Counted from the first letter of the stretch, positions 45,850 to 57,510 are shown. The stretch: 64,000 nt of DNA from Silene conica (GCA_029255685.2 CM055316.2:69641237-69705236); one strand, 5' to 3'. Notes: a model not told the origin generated them from the sequence alone. Made by a program: numbers and translations.

Positions 45850-48800
45850 GTCTTGTCCTTTATTCTATACTACCCACGCTCTACATCTCTCAAGGGTGAC
45901 CAGGTTAGACTGAAAGGGCCAGTGGCTTGGTTTGAGGGGGCCCCTAACTCATCCCAATCCTGGGGCTCCTAACAGTTACTAACCTGGGGTTCATTTTACT
46001 AGACTCTTCCTACGTTCATTATAATTCATTTGGTTTAGGCCTGAGGATCGTTCGCTCTGATACCACTTTGTAACACCCCCATTTATTTAAGAGCCTTTAG
46101 CAAGACATTCTCAAATAAATAGAACTGTTACCATCTCGGAATGTCCGAGGTAGTGAATAACAAAGTAAAACAAACCAAAGTACTTTACATAAAAACTGAT
46201 TAAATTTAAACTTTTGATATTACAGCGATTACACAAAGAATAAAAGTACAACTGATAACATCTAACTATGTGATCTAGTTCTAAGTAGGTCCAAGCCATG
46301 TCTCTCTCCTTGCCCAGCTCCTAGTCCACCTGTCTCTGACCTGTAGAATCTACTCCCCATTCCGGATCATCGTAGGTGTACACGAATACACTGTCAACCT
46401 CGCGGTTGAGTAGGGTAACACAAAAGTAAATAATGCAACAAATATGATATGCAATGCCATGATATGCTCGAGCTCAATCTCAATCTCAATCTCATCTCAA
46501 ACCCGTGACCCCCAGCCATACCGAACCTCCCGGCAGACTATAATCGGCCGTCGCCGAACACCAGCATAACAGCTGAGGTCACCAGGTCTAGTCCTGCAGA
46601 ACTAGCCTGGGCCCAATAATATCTCATCATCTCAATTCCGTATCCACTGCACATGTCATGCTCATGAATGCAACAATGCTCTTATTCAATCATGCTATTA
46701 AATAACGAAATGTGCATACCGATAATAACAATAATTAACACTCAATCCAACCAGCATCATTCTCATATAAATCATGCTCAGCATCCATAATACACAATCC
46801 ACATCCATTCCTAACACATCATAGAGTATAGAGTCGGTGTATCCTACCTGGATAGCAATATAGTCTCATCTCGCAGCTAACATCCAATCAGTCGAATCAC
46901 TTCAATACATACTCAAAACCTAACAAAATAATATACTTAATTACTAACTAATACAATTACGCAACCAAAATAATATATCGATTATTCCAATTAATTATTT
47001 AAATAATATATTACGCACAACGAGACCGTATTAAACACGACTACTTCAATTAACTTGACTAACCCGTCTTTGTTACTTTTATAACTAACTTCAATTCAAT
47101 AACCGAACATAGAAAACGAACTATTGATGGCCGTCACATTCTTATATAAAATTACTTAACAACTTTAATAATTACTAACATGAACGAAATTGCTAACAAT
47201 AATAATCATATTAACAACGATAATATCATCACGATAACAATATTAATATTATTAATAATAATAGCAACATTAGTAGTAATAAGGATGATGATAACAACAA
47301 TAATAGTAATGATAACATCTACTAATGATAATACTAATCATAATAATAATAATATTAATACTAACATATAATATTAATAATATACCAATCAATAATAATA
47401 ATAATAATAATAATACATTACGCTCTAACAAACACAACACTTAGGATAATAATAATATAATAATAATTTAATTCAAAAGCATACTAACACAAACGCAGCA
47501 ACTAAAAAACGTACGACAAAAGCAGCCCCGACATACTCCGTGAGTACTCGCATACCCCTACTTCACGACACCACCGCCACCTCCTCAGCCACTAACGACC
47601 ACCAACACTGGTCACCACCACTAGTACGCACTACCAGCAACGACTCTCACCACCTGGCCACCACTCTCAGCCCTCTGAACCACCCCTCACAGTCTCGCCA
47701 AAACGTCTGCCCAAACACACCCGACTAACAGCTCCTCACCAGGGCCCTATTCTCGTCCTCACCACGACCACCACCATGGCCCGTACCACCTCTGGCCACC
47801 GCCATTGTCACCACTGACTCACGGTGGTCCCAGGGGTGGTATCCTCTCTCCCTCGTCTCCCTTAACACCACTGCAAACACTTCCCCAAACTCCCTGCTCC
47901 AAAAGAGAGTTTCCTGTACTGCTATTTCAGACACCTATTTCAGCCTGTATACACGGTGGTTTCAGCCGTCACTCACCACCCTAACAACCACCACACAACC
48001 TACAACATGCTACCACCATTACCCATGACCCGTGACAAGCATTAGACCCAAAACTCAAAACGAATAAGTCGCACAACAATCAGAAACTAAGACACGCGGA
48101 AACAGAGTATAGACGTTTTCTTTATTGTCGACGTGTTCACGGTGGTTTTAGTGACACCAACGGTGGCCCCCTAGTGGTTTGATGATGAAAAACATGCTAT
48201 TGACACTACAAGGACTACATACAACAAAGAAACATACAAAACGGTGGTCTCAACGGGTACAAAAACTACTTACAGTTTACTGCTGCAAAAGGGATGAAAA
48301 CGAAGATGAGGGTTGTTTCGTTCATGAGCTTTCTTTCTCGTTTGCTCCCAGCACTACTCACGGTGGTCAGGAGAGTTTCTGATTGATGGTGAAGGGAGGT
48401 AGGAAGCTAAGGAGGCTAGGGTTTTTACGAAAAGTGGAGGCAGATTAGGAAACGGAATTGATTAGGGTTATTATTTTTGTTGAGGTACTATGTCGGTGTA
48501 AGTGTGTTTTTTTTTGAATTTAGATTTAGGTTTTTACAGGGTATTAGGAGGATTGGTCGATGGGTGAAACCCTAACCCAAATCCAAGCCTATCACCGATG
48601 GTCCATCACGCAACTCGAGACATTCTAACGCGTCCCCGACTCGTAACTCGAAATAACTAAGTACGTATAATTTATTTATACAAATTAAATTGATTATGAA
48701 AATATACTTTTATTTTTACTAACATAAATATATATAAAAATCAAATTCAATTTGGATTTAAATATAATTATGACTTCGATAATAAAATAATTATAAATTC

Positions 48801-50587
48801 GAAACAATATAAAATATGAAATATATGAAATTATAAAGTTATTATTAAAATTAAAGAAATACTAATGAAATGTCATTTCATGAAATACGAACTAATCGTA
48901 GAAATACGATTTATAAAGTCATAATAGTTTACATAAAATACTTTATAAACGTTCCGTTTGAAATACGTGCATAAAACATGGTTTGACTGCCGTTGATCGA
49001 GACTAAAATACGGGGTATTACAGTCTTCCCCCCTTAAAATGAACTTCGTCCCGAAGTTCACCATCCCATAACAGCAAAGAAACATATAACAAACATAAAG
49101 CAATCACAAGTAGCAGTTACATAGGCTATAAAACGCGAAAGTTACATTTTTGTAACACCCCAAGAGTATGAGAGGAAAGTTGTCCCACATCGGTAGAATG
49201 TGAGGCTTGTGATATGTTTATAATAGCTCCCACCCACCATTTAGTAACAAGGCCCTGTGCTTTTGGGCTTAAGTGAGGACAAATAATGGGCCCAAAGGCT
49301 TACCTCCCATCTTATTGGGGGTGTGTTACGACCGTGGTGGGTCGGGTTGTTACAAATGGTATCAGAGCGACCCGCGACCGTGTGGTGAGCCTGTGGTCGG
49401 GAGTACCCGGGTCACCAACCTAGCGGGGGAGGATTCTGGGCTTGGCTGCGGTCAAGTTTGAGGCACAACGAGGACGTTGTGTTCTTTAAGTGGGGGAGTT
49501 TGTAACACCCCAAGAGTATGAGAGGAAAGTTGTCCCACATCGGTAGAATGTGAGGCTTGTGATATGTTTATAATAGCTCCCACCCACCATTTAGTAACAA
49601 GGCCTTGTGCTTTTGGGCTTAAGTGAGGACAATTAATAGGCCCAAAAGTGCACACCCATCTTATTGGGCTCGTGTTACAACGGTGGCGGGTCGGGTTGTT
49701 ACAGATAATGCCCCTCTCACATAATAAAAGTTGCACTATCCATAAGAATGCTCTGTTTTCTCCCACTTGCATGTCCACTTGCTTTATTGTGAGAGTAAGT
49801 ATCCATTTTTAACTTGTGATGGATATTATCCGTCACAAGCAAGACGCTTTGATTGCACATATAGTAGTATCGTGCCTCCAATTTCATTTCATAAGTTAAA
49901 AAACAAATACTGACGTCAGAGTTCTCTATATGTCGTTATTTTGTTAGCGATGTTAAGGTTTACTAATCATTTAGGAGTCACAAAATCTCAAAGAAGACGG
50001 GAGATATCCGTCACTTCGGAGTGACGGATACCATTTTGTCTCACTAAATGCCCATTTAGAGGAGAGAGAGGGAAGCACATGAGGGTAGCCCCACCTTGTC
50101 CCTCCTATTCATTTTGTGAGTGTCATTATCCGTCTCTCCACCCGACCCGTCACAACCAATACCAACTGGGAGTCACAAAATCTCAAAGAAGACGGGAGAT
50201 ATCCGTCACTTCGGAGTGACTGTTTAGGAGTATTGTGCATTGGGAGGAAGCTAGATTTGAATTTTATCCGGAGCGATACATGAATTTGTGGATATATATT
50301 TTTTCTTTAAAAAAAATCCACTTGGATTATAGCCTGATTTGCTTCATTGTTACATGCATATATATGGTTATGTATCTAATGAGATAATTACGGTGACAGA
50401 TGGGGCAAAGATGACGGTTGAAGCACAAAAACAGTGGTCGTGTGGATCCAACAAAGTTGCTTCAAAGCTATGCTCGGACAAATTTTGCGACCAAAAATGC
50501 AAGGCAACAGCAAGGGGGTCGAAAGGCGGTCATTGTCTTGCCACACCCAAGCCACTTCCAATAAGTTATTGTCTTTGTGGTTGTTGA
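29878..50587 (+). CDS. Defensin-like peptide DEFL2, two exons across a 20.5-kb intron
   Basis: Exon 1 is 29878-29935 (CCAAG|GTAAG donor) and exon 2 is 50400-50587 (GACAG acceptor), phase 1, exactly as in DEFL1. The protein would be 81 residues: signal peptide [19 protein letters not shown], then a mature peptide with all eight cysteines at the same positions as DEFL1 (34, 44, 49, 53, 65, 77, 79, 81), ending in CLCGC. It lacks the last three residues of DEFL1. Frames and splice sites are intact. The intron of 20,464 bp, against 416 bp in DEFL1, holds a Mutator-like MITE, a LARD-like element with a nested Tekay element, a TRIM and another repeat. Whether the intron is still spliced is unknown. 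The 3' flank has lost the AATAAA seen in DEFL1 and meets an LTR 100 bases after the stop. Confidence 0.82.
32228..32275. promoter_or_regulatory. Shared LTR motif (CAGTGGGGAGT...CTAGCCAC)
   Basis: Contains GCCACAATCAGTGGGGAGTG, then an ACTAGAGTTCTCC word and TAGCCAC. The same block recurs in other LTRs at 14062-14115, 18775-18820, 39838-39885 and 51038-51087, and inverted at 13811-13868. In element orientation it lies about 340 bases before the end of the LTR. Function unknown. Confidence 0.7.
32666..33164 (+). repeat. Stem-loop repeat array, ten units, left Tekay LTR
   Basis: Ten units, spaced about 45-57 bases, each with GGTCCAGAGGTGAACTTAAC then ACATATCC. Flanking bases pair within a unit and differ between units: TGTATTGGG...CCCAATACA, GTGTCAGG...CCTGACAC, ACGGG...CCCGT, AAGGG...CCCTA. 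Copied in the right LTR at 40276-40774. Confidence 0.93.
33467..33863. repeat. GC-rich hairpin cluster, five units, left Tekay LTR
   Basis: Five units such as CAGCCGGTCGGCAGGCAGCC followed by GGTCGGCCGGCTGG. Outer arms CCAGCCGG and CCGGCTGG pair. Unit 3 has CAGCCGGCTGGC with GCCGGCTGG, and unit 5 has GCCGGTCGACCG with CGGTCGACCGGC extended by CTCT/AGAG, so the stems are kept while the sequence changes. Copied in the right LTR at 41077-41473. Confidence 0.9.
34894..39330 (-). CDS. Gag-pol polyprotein of the Tekay-type element
   Basis: 1478 codons in one frame. In order: gag (retrotransposon gag domain, about residues 50-200), a double zinc knuckle ([14 protein letters not shown] and [14 protein letters not shown], about 280-313), aspartic protease ([12 protein letters not shown], about 368), reverse transcriptase with the [10 protein letters not shown] catalytic block, RNase H, an integrase with its zinc-binding and catalytic parts, and a C-terminal chromodomain-like tail ([15 protein letters not shown]). 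This order is that of Ty3 chromoviruses, and the tail fits Tekay/Del. It looks whole. The usual route is one polyprotein cleaved by the element's own protease. Confidence 0.95.
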   Translation of the reverse strand: MVRPRAADNIVLQAIQHLLETQRQQAGNVPPPPPPGGETNRPGSFSWIASQMSRSHVRTYGGEADPVALTEWFREMEKSFTLYSVVREDRVRLAAHFLTLEADRWWALTGPTAILDPMFDWEAFKDRLEARFYPKELRSQRLKEFMDLKQGKMTVQEFTDKFNQLAHFASRFVRDEAERVYFYRGKLGPRIESMVRRDSTSFVEVYDDAIWAESSIRAIDAETRAATSSFTSHQRSVYQGKRPFVPSTYSPSSQKKRFERFSAPVAKTFVHTDTSPSVCHRCGKPSHPGFDCFKNAYKCFTCNGFGHRSYECPERNTALGKAATAAAATKGGKPKGKIFVMTRAEAEAHPDIVAGIFSVLGAECLILFDTGASLSFISTQFADRLALESSLVEETSISLPSGDVFSCSSSHRDVPIVIGQATFPADLLRFPLEEFDIILGMDWLSRYHARFECRDQKICLRSSSGVRVSYRGTRPQRGVRVISSMKASHLLRKGCQAFLCVVTAAKPSLPKLEDVAIVREYPDVFPDDLPGIPPERDVEFTIELVPGTGPISKAPYRMAPPELKELKQQLEEMIEKGFIRPSASPWGAPVLFVKKKDGSMRLCIDYRELNRVTVKNRYPLPRIDDLFDQLRGASRFSKIDLRSGYHQIPVREADIAKTAFRTRYGHFEFVVMPFGLTNAPAIFMDQMNRTFSEYLDTCVVVFIDDILIYSKTDEEHAEHLRLILGILRKQKWFAKFSKCEFWLSKVAFLGHVISSEGVMVDPAKIEAVVDWESPKDVGEIRSFLGLAGYYRRFVEDFSRLARPMTQLLKKEAKFVWTDKCESSFQELKTRLTSAPVLALPEIGVDFDVYCDASMLGLGCVLMQSGKVIAYSSRQLRVHEVNYPTHDLELAAVVHALKMWRHYLMGSHCRIFTDHKSLKYIFTQKDLNMRQRRWLELVKDYDIELLYHEGKANVVADALSRKTSHSMSAMRVLPDGLCSEFRKLRLEMVGSGFDWLSAMTAEPSLYWEIRQSLPLDADFKKFEAKISSGVAPDLVIDADGFLKFRGRMYVPDVPDLRKRVLDEAHLSPYSVHPGGEKMHKDLRLMFWWPGMKKEILDYVSRCLTCQQVKIEHRRPGGLLQPLPVPLWKWECISMDFVTALPKTVGGKDAIWVVVDRLTKCARFVPIRETWDMDRLARAYIAEIVRYHGVPREIVSDRDPRFCSRFWKALQEAMGSRLLMSTAFHAATDGQSERTIQTLEDLLRACALDFQSSWEQSLPLVEFSYNNSYHASIGMAPYEALYGRKCRSPICWDQASDVRDLGPDQLAETIDRVQLIRNRMKAAQDRQKSYADVRRRPLEFEEGDSVFLRVSPMKGVKRFGVKGKLSPKYIGPFVIAKKIGAVAYRLDLPPSLGKVHNVFHVSQLRRYISDPSHVLPGEIENLEPSLAFEERPVKILDRQERKLRSKVVPLVKILWRCGEVEEQTWETEASMRAAHPFLFD
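40276..40774 (+). repeat. Stem-loop repeat array, right Tekay LTR
   Basis: Copy of the array at 32666-33164 with a single base difference seen by eye. Confidence 0.93.
41077..41473. repeat. GC-rich hairpin cluster, right Tekay LTR
   Basis: Copy of the cluster at 33467-33863 with one base difference seen by eye. Confidence 0.9.
43730..46068 (-). mobile_element. Internal domain of the LARD-like element, non-coding
   Basis: 2.3 kb between the LTRs, with only short random frames, a poly-T tract (44579-44598) and a long (TA)n run (45765-45846). Beside the polypurine tract is a hairpin GAACTTCGTCCCGAAGTTC (43747-43765). Such non-coding internals are moved by proteins from related autonomous elements (established for LARDs in general; inferred here). 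Confidence 0.8.
45765..45846. repeat. (TA)n microsatellite, ~82 bp
   Basis: About 41 uninterrupted TA units in the LARD internal part, close to the primer-site end. Confidence 0.97.
49151..49703 (+). mobile_element. TRIM, 553 bp, plus strand
   Basis: LTRs at 49151-49354 and 49501-49703 (TGTAACACCCCAAGAG...GGGTTGTTACA). The 146-bp internal part starts with the initiator tRNA-Met primer site TGGTATCAGAGC (49357-49368) and ends with the purine tract AAGTGGGGGAG. No coding capacity. Flanks differ on the two sides, so the normal target duplication is missing. Same family as 14740-15372. Confidence 0.9.
49973..50220. mobile_element. MITE-like insert with ~51-bp direct end repeats
   Basis: Absent from the DEFL1 intron. 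The stretch GGAGTCACAAAATCTCAAAG through CACTTCGGAGTGAC occurs at both ends in the same orientation. The inside carries GATATCCGTCACTTCGGAGT / CATTATCCGTC words like the other MITEs here. The direct repeats may reflect a partial duplication of a MITE rather than true termini. Confidence 0.5.
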
Positions 50588-50686
50588 TTTTATGTTTAAA
50601 GTTGATCTACACTTCCTAATTAAGCCTACAAAGAAACAAACAACTTCGATGCTTATCGATTTTTTCTAGATTTGAGTATCAGACAT

Positions 50687-51314
50687 TGTAAAACCCCTCG
50701 TGGCAGCGGAATGATAAAACATACAAATGCATGAAATTTGCACGGAATTAAAACTTTTGGCATAATTATTAAAGCTAACATGCTAGGAGAATTACGATAA
50801 CTGAAATGCGGAAGAAATAAAACTTAGATAAGTATAAATTAATAATAACAAAACAACAGCACGGAATAGGATATCCCTACAGACATCAAAACTGTATTGT
50901 CCCTACAGACATCAAAACTGTATTGTCAAAAAGTAGGTATAGCTACACGATAAAGGTCAATGTCATGTTGATGAAAGTACATCGCTCGCTAGCCTCAACG
51001 GTCCCCTATACAATCTGCACCAACCTACATATATGAAACATGTACGCCACAGTCAGTGGAGAGTGACTAGAGTTTCTCCCAGCCACTTATTGTCGATAAA
51101 CACGTAAACATGTAATCATATAATCAACCATACATACTCCAACATAAACCATATTATATGAAGCAGGTCACTCATGAATAACTATCATGAGTATACTTAA
51201 CATTCAAAACTTAATCATGCAATGCTCATATTAATCACTCTTATAAGCATGCAGAATGGTTCAGCGGTCAAATCTCAAGACATAACCAAATCATAACATA
51301 TACAAGTAAAAGGC
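50687..51314 (-). mobile_element. Tekay-like LTR fragment beside DEFL2
   Basis: Starts TGTAAAACCCCTCG like the LTRs of the element at 31887-42439, has AGCGGAAT...GGAATTAAAACTTTT and the shared motif at 51038-51087, and stops where the Athila element inserts (51315). Older than the nested Tekay element; broken. Confidence 0.75.
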
Positions 51315-54300
51315 TGATGGCCGGTTTTCGTCGTCAATTCCGGCACCAAAAACAATTTATAAACTCCCAAATTAAGTAGTGTAATCTAGGGTCGAACCCA
51401 AAGGATGGTGGGGTTATATGGTAGTTATGAGAAGCTGGATGTGAGGGGATGTAGTTGGCGGTTATGGGTGGCTGATATGGTGGCCGGAGGTGGCTGTAAT
51501 GGTGGCTGAAAGTTGGTCGCGCGAAAAGGGTTGTGATTTGAATGTTTGTGGACAGGGGGTATAGGGGAGGTCGTGGTGGCTGGCATATTGGTCGTTGGTG
51601 GTTATGAGAGGTTGGATTGTGAAGGTGGAAGTATAGGGTGGTCAATGGTGGTTAGTGGTGGCTGCCATGGTGGTCATAGGTGGTATCAAATGTTGAGCAA
51701 AGACCGTCGCAAGTTACAGCTGCTCCTTTACTTAGTTTATTTTTCATACTTGACAAATTTTGTTTGTGGACAAGGAAGGTTGAGGGGCTCGTGGTGGCTG
51801 CCATGGTGGTTTTTGGTGGTCATGGGTGATATGGTTGTGAAGGTGGATGTATGGGGTAGCCAATGGTGGTAAGCGGTGGTTGTTACGGTGGCCGGAAGTC
51901 ATATCAGATACTCCGCAAAGACCGTCGCATATTTGGCTGATAGCTTGATATTTGCATCTAAATTCTGCACTTGGCTTATTTTTCAAGACTTAGCCATTTC
52001 ATCTCATAATACCGTCTTGCCCTTCCGCCTCACTTTCCCTTTTCACATTCCTGTCTCACATTTCCGTCTCACATGTGCATTAAATTAATAAAATAATAAT
52101 AATAATACTAAAATTACGCATAAATACAAATAAATATTATATATAAACTAATATGACTAATTATTATAAATTAGTAAATAAATGAGCTTATTAGACAATT
52201 AAGCACACAAAATCGAGTCAGAATAAGGTAAAAATGAGGGGTAAAACAATACCAAAATAGTACTCATCAAATATCCCCACACTTAAACCTTACTCGTCCT
52301 CGAGTAAGCTCATAAATAAAACTAAGACACTTAATATAAAAGGACTAGCTATACTAATAAAATCTGATGGTAGGCAATTAACGGACCTCCTCCGTCCCTT
52401 CAACTCACACCGAAATGCAATGAGGTAGGCATCCCTTGCAAGGCAAGTGGGGGCTTGCGAGAAAATTTTGACACATCAAACAAGTAAGCACAAGTCAACA
52501 CATAAGATGCATCACAAAAAAGAAAAGTCGCTTTCCTCATCTAAGCGACGGAAATCAACTAAAAGAGAACAAATTCAAAATCATACATTCCCTCACTAAT
52601 ACTAATTCAACAAGTTACTAAGACAAAAAAGGATGACAACAAAACACCACCAAATAATGCTAAACTAGGCTACTTTCATAACCACTATCCAAATACTTTC
52701 GTCAAGGGCGATCGGATGGAATGGAATGATAATCCCCGCGATGCTAGAGGCAAAAGATACAACAAGTCTAGATTCTACACATAGTAAAGGTCATGGGTCA
52801 TCCCAAGATCGACAAGTCGGCATGGCAAAATCGGTTTTTTTTTTGGAGTGAAATGCTCAAATCAATGTAAAATGGTGGATTTCATTCAAAACTTGACCTC
52901 ATTTGATTTTTCATTTCTTTTCCATTTCATGAGTTAAGATGGGGTTTGTCCCTCACGTGCTAATGTCCTTTGCTTTCGCCAATCGCTTACTAGGCAACCG
53001 GTTAACCTCTAGACAATAGCTTATCGGGGTGATAATCACTCTATCTTTGGGCGGTCGAATTCACAACCAAGTGGGAAGCCAATTCAATGGCTACCCTCCA
53101 AAGCACATCGAAGTGGTACGCCTCCATCAAAACAACATGTTTTTATTCTTTTTCAACAACTTTTTTTCGAGGTTTCTTTTCTATTCAAAACATTTCCACA
53201 TCTTAAAATCATTGAAAAGAGCATTCCAAATTTATTCATGAAAATTATTTTTGGGTTGCCAAACTGCCAAGTCTAACAAGGTCACCAAGACAAGCTAATC
53301 AAAACCATTTCGCATCTCGGGGTTGGACAAGGTGACTCACATGCAAACCCTTGACTCGGCATTGGATCATGGTTCGAAAGATACTAGAAAAGCATAACCT
53401 ATGGTGTTTTAAAACCATTCTAAAAGGCAAAGTCACAAGTAGAAGAATTATTTGCAATGGCCTAAACGATTTTGTCAAAGTTCTCAATTAGGCATTTTCA
53501 AAACATTTTCCTAAATGCAACTATATGCCATGAATGCAACTAATATAAACATGTTATAATGCAAATGAGTCTACCAAACTACATGCCAAGCAAAACTAAT
53601 GCATCTCCTAACAGCACAAAAGCACACAAACCACACACAATTTCCACAATATACTCCACATCCTCCATATACAAGCCCATCCTCCTCAATTGTGACAAAA
53701 GAATGAAAATGAGAGTGAAATAGGGGTTGGAGCGATCATACCATGGCGTCTTCACAATCCAATGCGGTGCTCAAGTAAGTGTTGCCTATGCGAAAGGAGA
53801 GAAAACAAGCAAACGTATATACAATTCTACGCTAATAAGGTAAAAACATGTTTTTGATTTTTTTGAAATTTTTCAAATTTTTATGGTTTTTTTTTTTAAA
53901 AAAACAAATGAAACGAAAATGAAATTAATCCCCTCCCCACACTTAAAATGTACGTTGTTCTCAATGGACCAAATGTAGCGAGGAGATAAGAAAGCAAAAC
54001 ATATTTTTTGAATTTTCAAGATTTTTTTTCTTTCAAAATTCCCTCCCCACACTTGAGACGGGCATTGCCCTCAAAAATCAAGTGTAAGAAGGGACAATGG
54101 GGACAAAAATGCTAGATGCGAGTGAATCATGTAAAAATCCGGTCAAAGACCTCATTAGCTTATCGAATGAAGTGGACAAATCCTCGCCGAAGTGGTCATA
54201 GGCCATTATGGGCAACAAGTGAGACCAATAGTACCTATAAGGAACAAGACAAGTCATAAACAACGAATAAGCATATATGAGCATACCGAAAGCATCAAAC

Positions 54301-55845
54301 TCACTCATAGTCTTGCCATCTCGTTCCAAAGGCGTAGGAGGAAGGCCAAGACCCTTCACATCATGAACCTCATCACAACATTCATTTATGTCCCCTCCAA
54401 GAGTGTTGATTTTGTCCCATTTTCACAAATTTCAAGCAAGTAATCGTCATGGAACAAATCAACCTCTTTGAGAGGAACTTCACAATCACAATCATCAAAA
54501 ATTAAAGCAAGCAAAGGAGTAAGAGAGATGAGGTCTACATGATCGGTGGATGATAGATGTGACTCACCCTCAATACAAAAGTAAACCTCAAATCTCTCAA
54601 GAAGAGGGTCATCAATGGGATGCATCTCATAACTCCCTACATGTTCCTCTTTACTCACTTCATCATCTATGTCAAACCCAAGTCTATTATCACTCCTAAC
54701 AAACTCCATCCTCAAAGAGACACCCTCCGATTTTATCAAGTTTCCAACAATAACATCATCACAAAGAAGGGTGGGTGTCCCAATCTCCTCAAGTACAAGA
54801 TTCTCATCCAAATCCGCATTAAGATTGTTATAAGTCAAGCCTATAAACTCCTCATCATAAGGCTCATCAACAATCTCAAACTTCTCACTAAAGCTCTCAA
54901 TCATTTCATTCTCCAAAGGGCTTTCTACCCTTTCTTCTTCCTCACAAACCTCACCATCATTTCTCCTTTCGAACTCAAGAATCACTCTCTCAATAAACTC
55001 TCTTCCCAACAACTCATAATCAACCTCAAATGATACACACTCGAACTCACTTAAGTGCAATGGCTCCACAACTCCCTCTCCACGCAACTCAATTAATGCA
55101 TCATCACACTCAAACCTCATAACCTCCATCTCACACTCATCACTCATCCCATAATCATCCAAGGGTTCTTGAGAAGCATAAGAAGAACAAAAGTCAAGGT
55201 CATCCTCACAATCACCACAAGACATATAATTAGATGAGGAAACATGCATGACATCATTTGAGGAAAAAGAAGTATGGTATGATTGAACATTGTCCATATT
55301 ATCATCATAATTCATCATATTCTTATACACGGAAGGTGGGGATGCATATAAAGAACAAGCATTAGAATCATGTCCCAAATAACCACATATATCACAAGAA
55401 AATGAAAATGCATGCACATCACTCTTAATTAGGGAGGGAGGAACAACATAATTGTGTTGAACATTATGAACATAAGAGGGAGAATCAACCTCAACTTGTG
55501 GTTCAACCAATCTTGTCACTCTCCCAAACCCACAATTAGCATCGGTCGTAGCCACTTTCTCAAGCAAAGATCTTGCCTCATCATCACCCAAATCATAAAA
55601 GGCACCTCCGGCCGAAGCATTTATCAATTCTTTAACGGATTGGTGTAGATTGTTAAAGAAAGTTTGCATAATTAACCAAATTGGGATCCCATGATGAGGA
55701 CAAGATATCAAAAGTTCATTTAACCTTTCCCAAGCCTCACTCAAATTCTCAAACTCGCCTTGATGAAAAGAAACAATCTCATTTCTTAATTTAGCGGTTT
55801 TCGAAGGTGGAAAATATTTGGCAAGAAAGACTTGGGCAAGGTCAT

Positions 55846-57510
55846 TGATGCCCCTCGTTGAGGGTACCAAAGATAAAATTTATAATTTCTAAACTTAAAC
55901 TATAGATAGTGAAAGTTAGGGTCGAACCACAAGGAGGTGGGGAATGTTTATTGTTTGGTGTCAATGTTTTAAGGTAACAATTTTGGGGGTTTGATTTGTT
56001 GTTTACTAAGTCTAAAGCAAAGATTAAAATAAAATAAGTAATTAAAGACGATAATAAAATTATAATAAAAGGGATGCTAGGATGTTTGGGTAATAAATAG
56101 CTAAGGTAATATAAATCCTAAGGTCAACATATATTGCAGTCGCGTAAGGGGTGTAACATATCCTTTCGGTCTATGGTACCTAATAGCTCCTTTCGGCCTA
56201 TACTATTAGTTCCTAGGTCTCACAATTATTGGGTGTCAACAATAAGGGTGATTCCTAAATTCTAGGTCACATACCTTTCAGTCTTGAGTAACCTAGCCGT
56301 CTTAAGGTGTAAACCAATGCCCTTCCCGTATCTCTCAATCTTGGGTAGGTCATTACTAACATCCTACAAGTCTCATTTCAGTCTCATTGTAGGGTATTAT
56401 AATTTACGAATTAAAACGAACAGAAAACAAACGCGAGTGGGTCGACCGGCCGGCTAGCCCAGTCGGCCGACCACAGCCTTGGTCGACCGACCCATTATGT
56501 GAGTCGGCCGACCACGGCCCTGCTACAGGTCGTCTCGGAACCTATACTACCTACGCATATTCATCCCCTACATCCTAACATGTGAAATTTAGCTACTCAT
56601 AATTACTAAAACAATAATGAAAACGGGAATAAACATGGAAAACATAATGAACGATAATCTAAACATGCGATCTATAATAAAGCTTGGGATTCTATCTTAA
56701 CCGAATACAAGTAATTATAAGAACAATAATAAAACTTAAATTGAGAGAGTAATTACCGGAAATAGGATTAAGGCAGAAAAAAGGAACAAACTTTATTGAT
56801 GAATGTTGAAAGATTGAAGAACAAACTAAAAGTGTTGAGAATTATTGAAAGATTACAAACTAAAGATGAAAACTAGAATTATGAACTTGATGATAGATCT
56901 GAATTATTCTGAATGATCAAAACTAGATGATAAACCCTAATCAAAAGATTAGCTTATATAGGGCAGAAAATAAAGAGTTTCCTAATGACCTAAATACTTT
57001 AATGGGCTTCGCGGAAACTTCTGGGTCTGTGCTGAGGACGGTCGACTCAATTAGTGGGTCGGTCGACCTGATGTCGGGACTACAGCGCGCGTCGATTTTA
57101 AAACAGCTGCCATTTCTTCGTTACTTATCGTAGTCAAGCGATTCTTGCGGCGTTGGAAAGCTAAGAGGATAAGCTTTCTCCTCCAACTGGAATCACTCTA
57201 TTATCAGCTCTAGAACTGGAGATATAGCCATTTGGAACAGGCTGCAATATCGTGGATCGATTCTTTGTTTGTTAAAATATCTTCAGGCCTTGAAATGTGC
57301 GCTAGGCTTTGTTCTTTCATGTCCTTAGCCATAAAAATCACTTGAGGACGGATTTGGTTTGAAATCGCCCCTTTTCCGCATAATTCTGCAAAATAGCATA
57401 AAAATACGAAAGTAGACGAAAGTTGGGAAATAAAGGCTAAAACATCATAAATGAGCGACAAAATGCGTGTAAAAAATAGATGTAAAACATCATAAAATAG
57501 ACACGCATCA
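55846..57510 (-). mobile_element. Solo LTR, 1665 bp, perfect 5-bp target duplication
   Basis: TGATGCCCCTCGTT...ACACGCATCA flanked by GTCAT on both sides (55841-55845, 57511-57515), with no internal domain, so it is a solo LTR left by recombination. It has a TATATAAG box on the minus strand near 56953 and GGTCGACC-type palindromes at 56438-56525 and 57035-57069. Probably from an Athila/Tat relative. Confidence 0.9.
56438..57069. repeat. GGTCGACC / GTCGGCCGACC palindromes in solo LTR
   Basis: Two clusters: 56438-56525 (GGTCGACCGGCCGGC, CAGTCGGCCGACC, GGTCGACCGACC, GTCGGCCGACC) and 57035-57069 (GGTCGACTC, GGTCGGTCGACC). The second lies about 80-115 bases upstream of the minus-strand TATA box near 56953. 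Confidence 0.8.

Larger units (their letters stand above)
30220..49150 (-). mobile_element. LARD-like LTR element (non-coding Ty3 derivative), minus strand, with nested Tekay element
   Basis: Two near-identical LTRs start TGTAACACCCCCATTTATTT and end GGGTATTACA: one at 30220-43729 (split by the Tekay element at 31887-42439) and one at 46069-49022. Each is about 2.95 kb without the insert. The internal part (43730-46068) is 2.3 kb with no coding frame. It has a polypurine tract next to the left LTR (CTTCCCCCCTT on plus, 43732-43742) and an initiator tRNA-Met primer site next to the right LTR (46054-46065). By eye about three substitutions and a microsatellite length change separate the LTRs, so it is very young. 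The right end is abnormal: the second LTR is followed by about 128 bases of internal sequence again, then a TRIM. Confidence 0.85.
30147..49851. mobile_element. Mutator-like MITE, split by a 19.5-kb insertion
   Basis: The outer ends are CACAAATTCTCATTGACACG (from 30147) and, read in reverse from 49851, CAAAGCGTCTTGCTTGTGAC; both lead into TATCCGTCAC/TATCCATCAC words. Flanked by a perfect 9-bp duplication ATTGCACAT (30138-30146, 49852-49860), which points to the Mutator superfamily. Without the insert it would be about 220 bp. No coding capacity. Confidence 0.75.

Noticed and set aside
54620-55033. 137-codon plus-strand frame
   Set aside because: Antisense shadow of the Athila gag frame on the minus strand.
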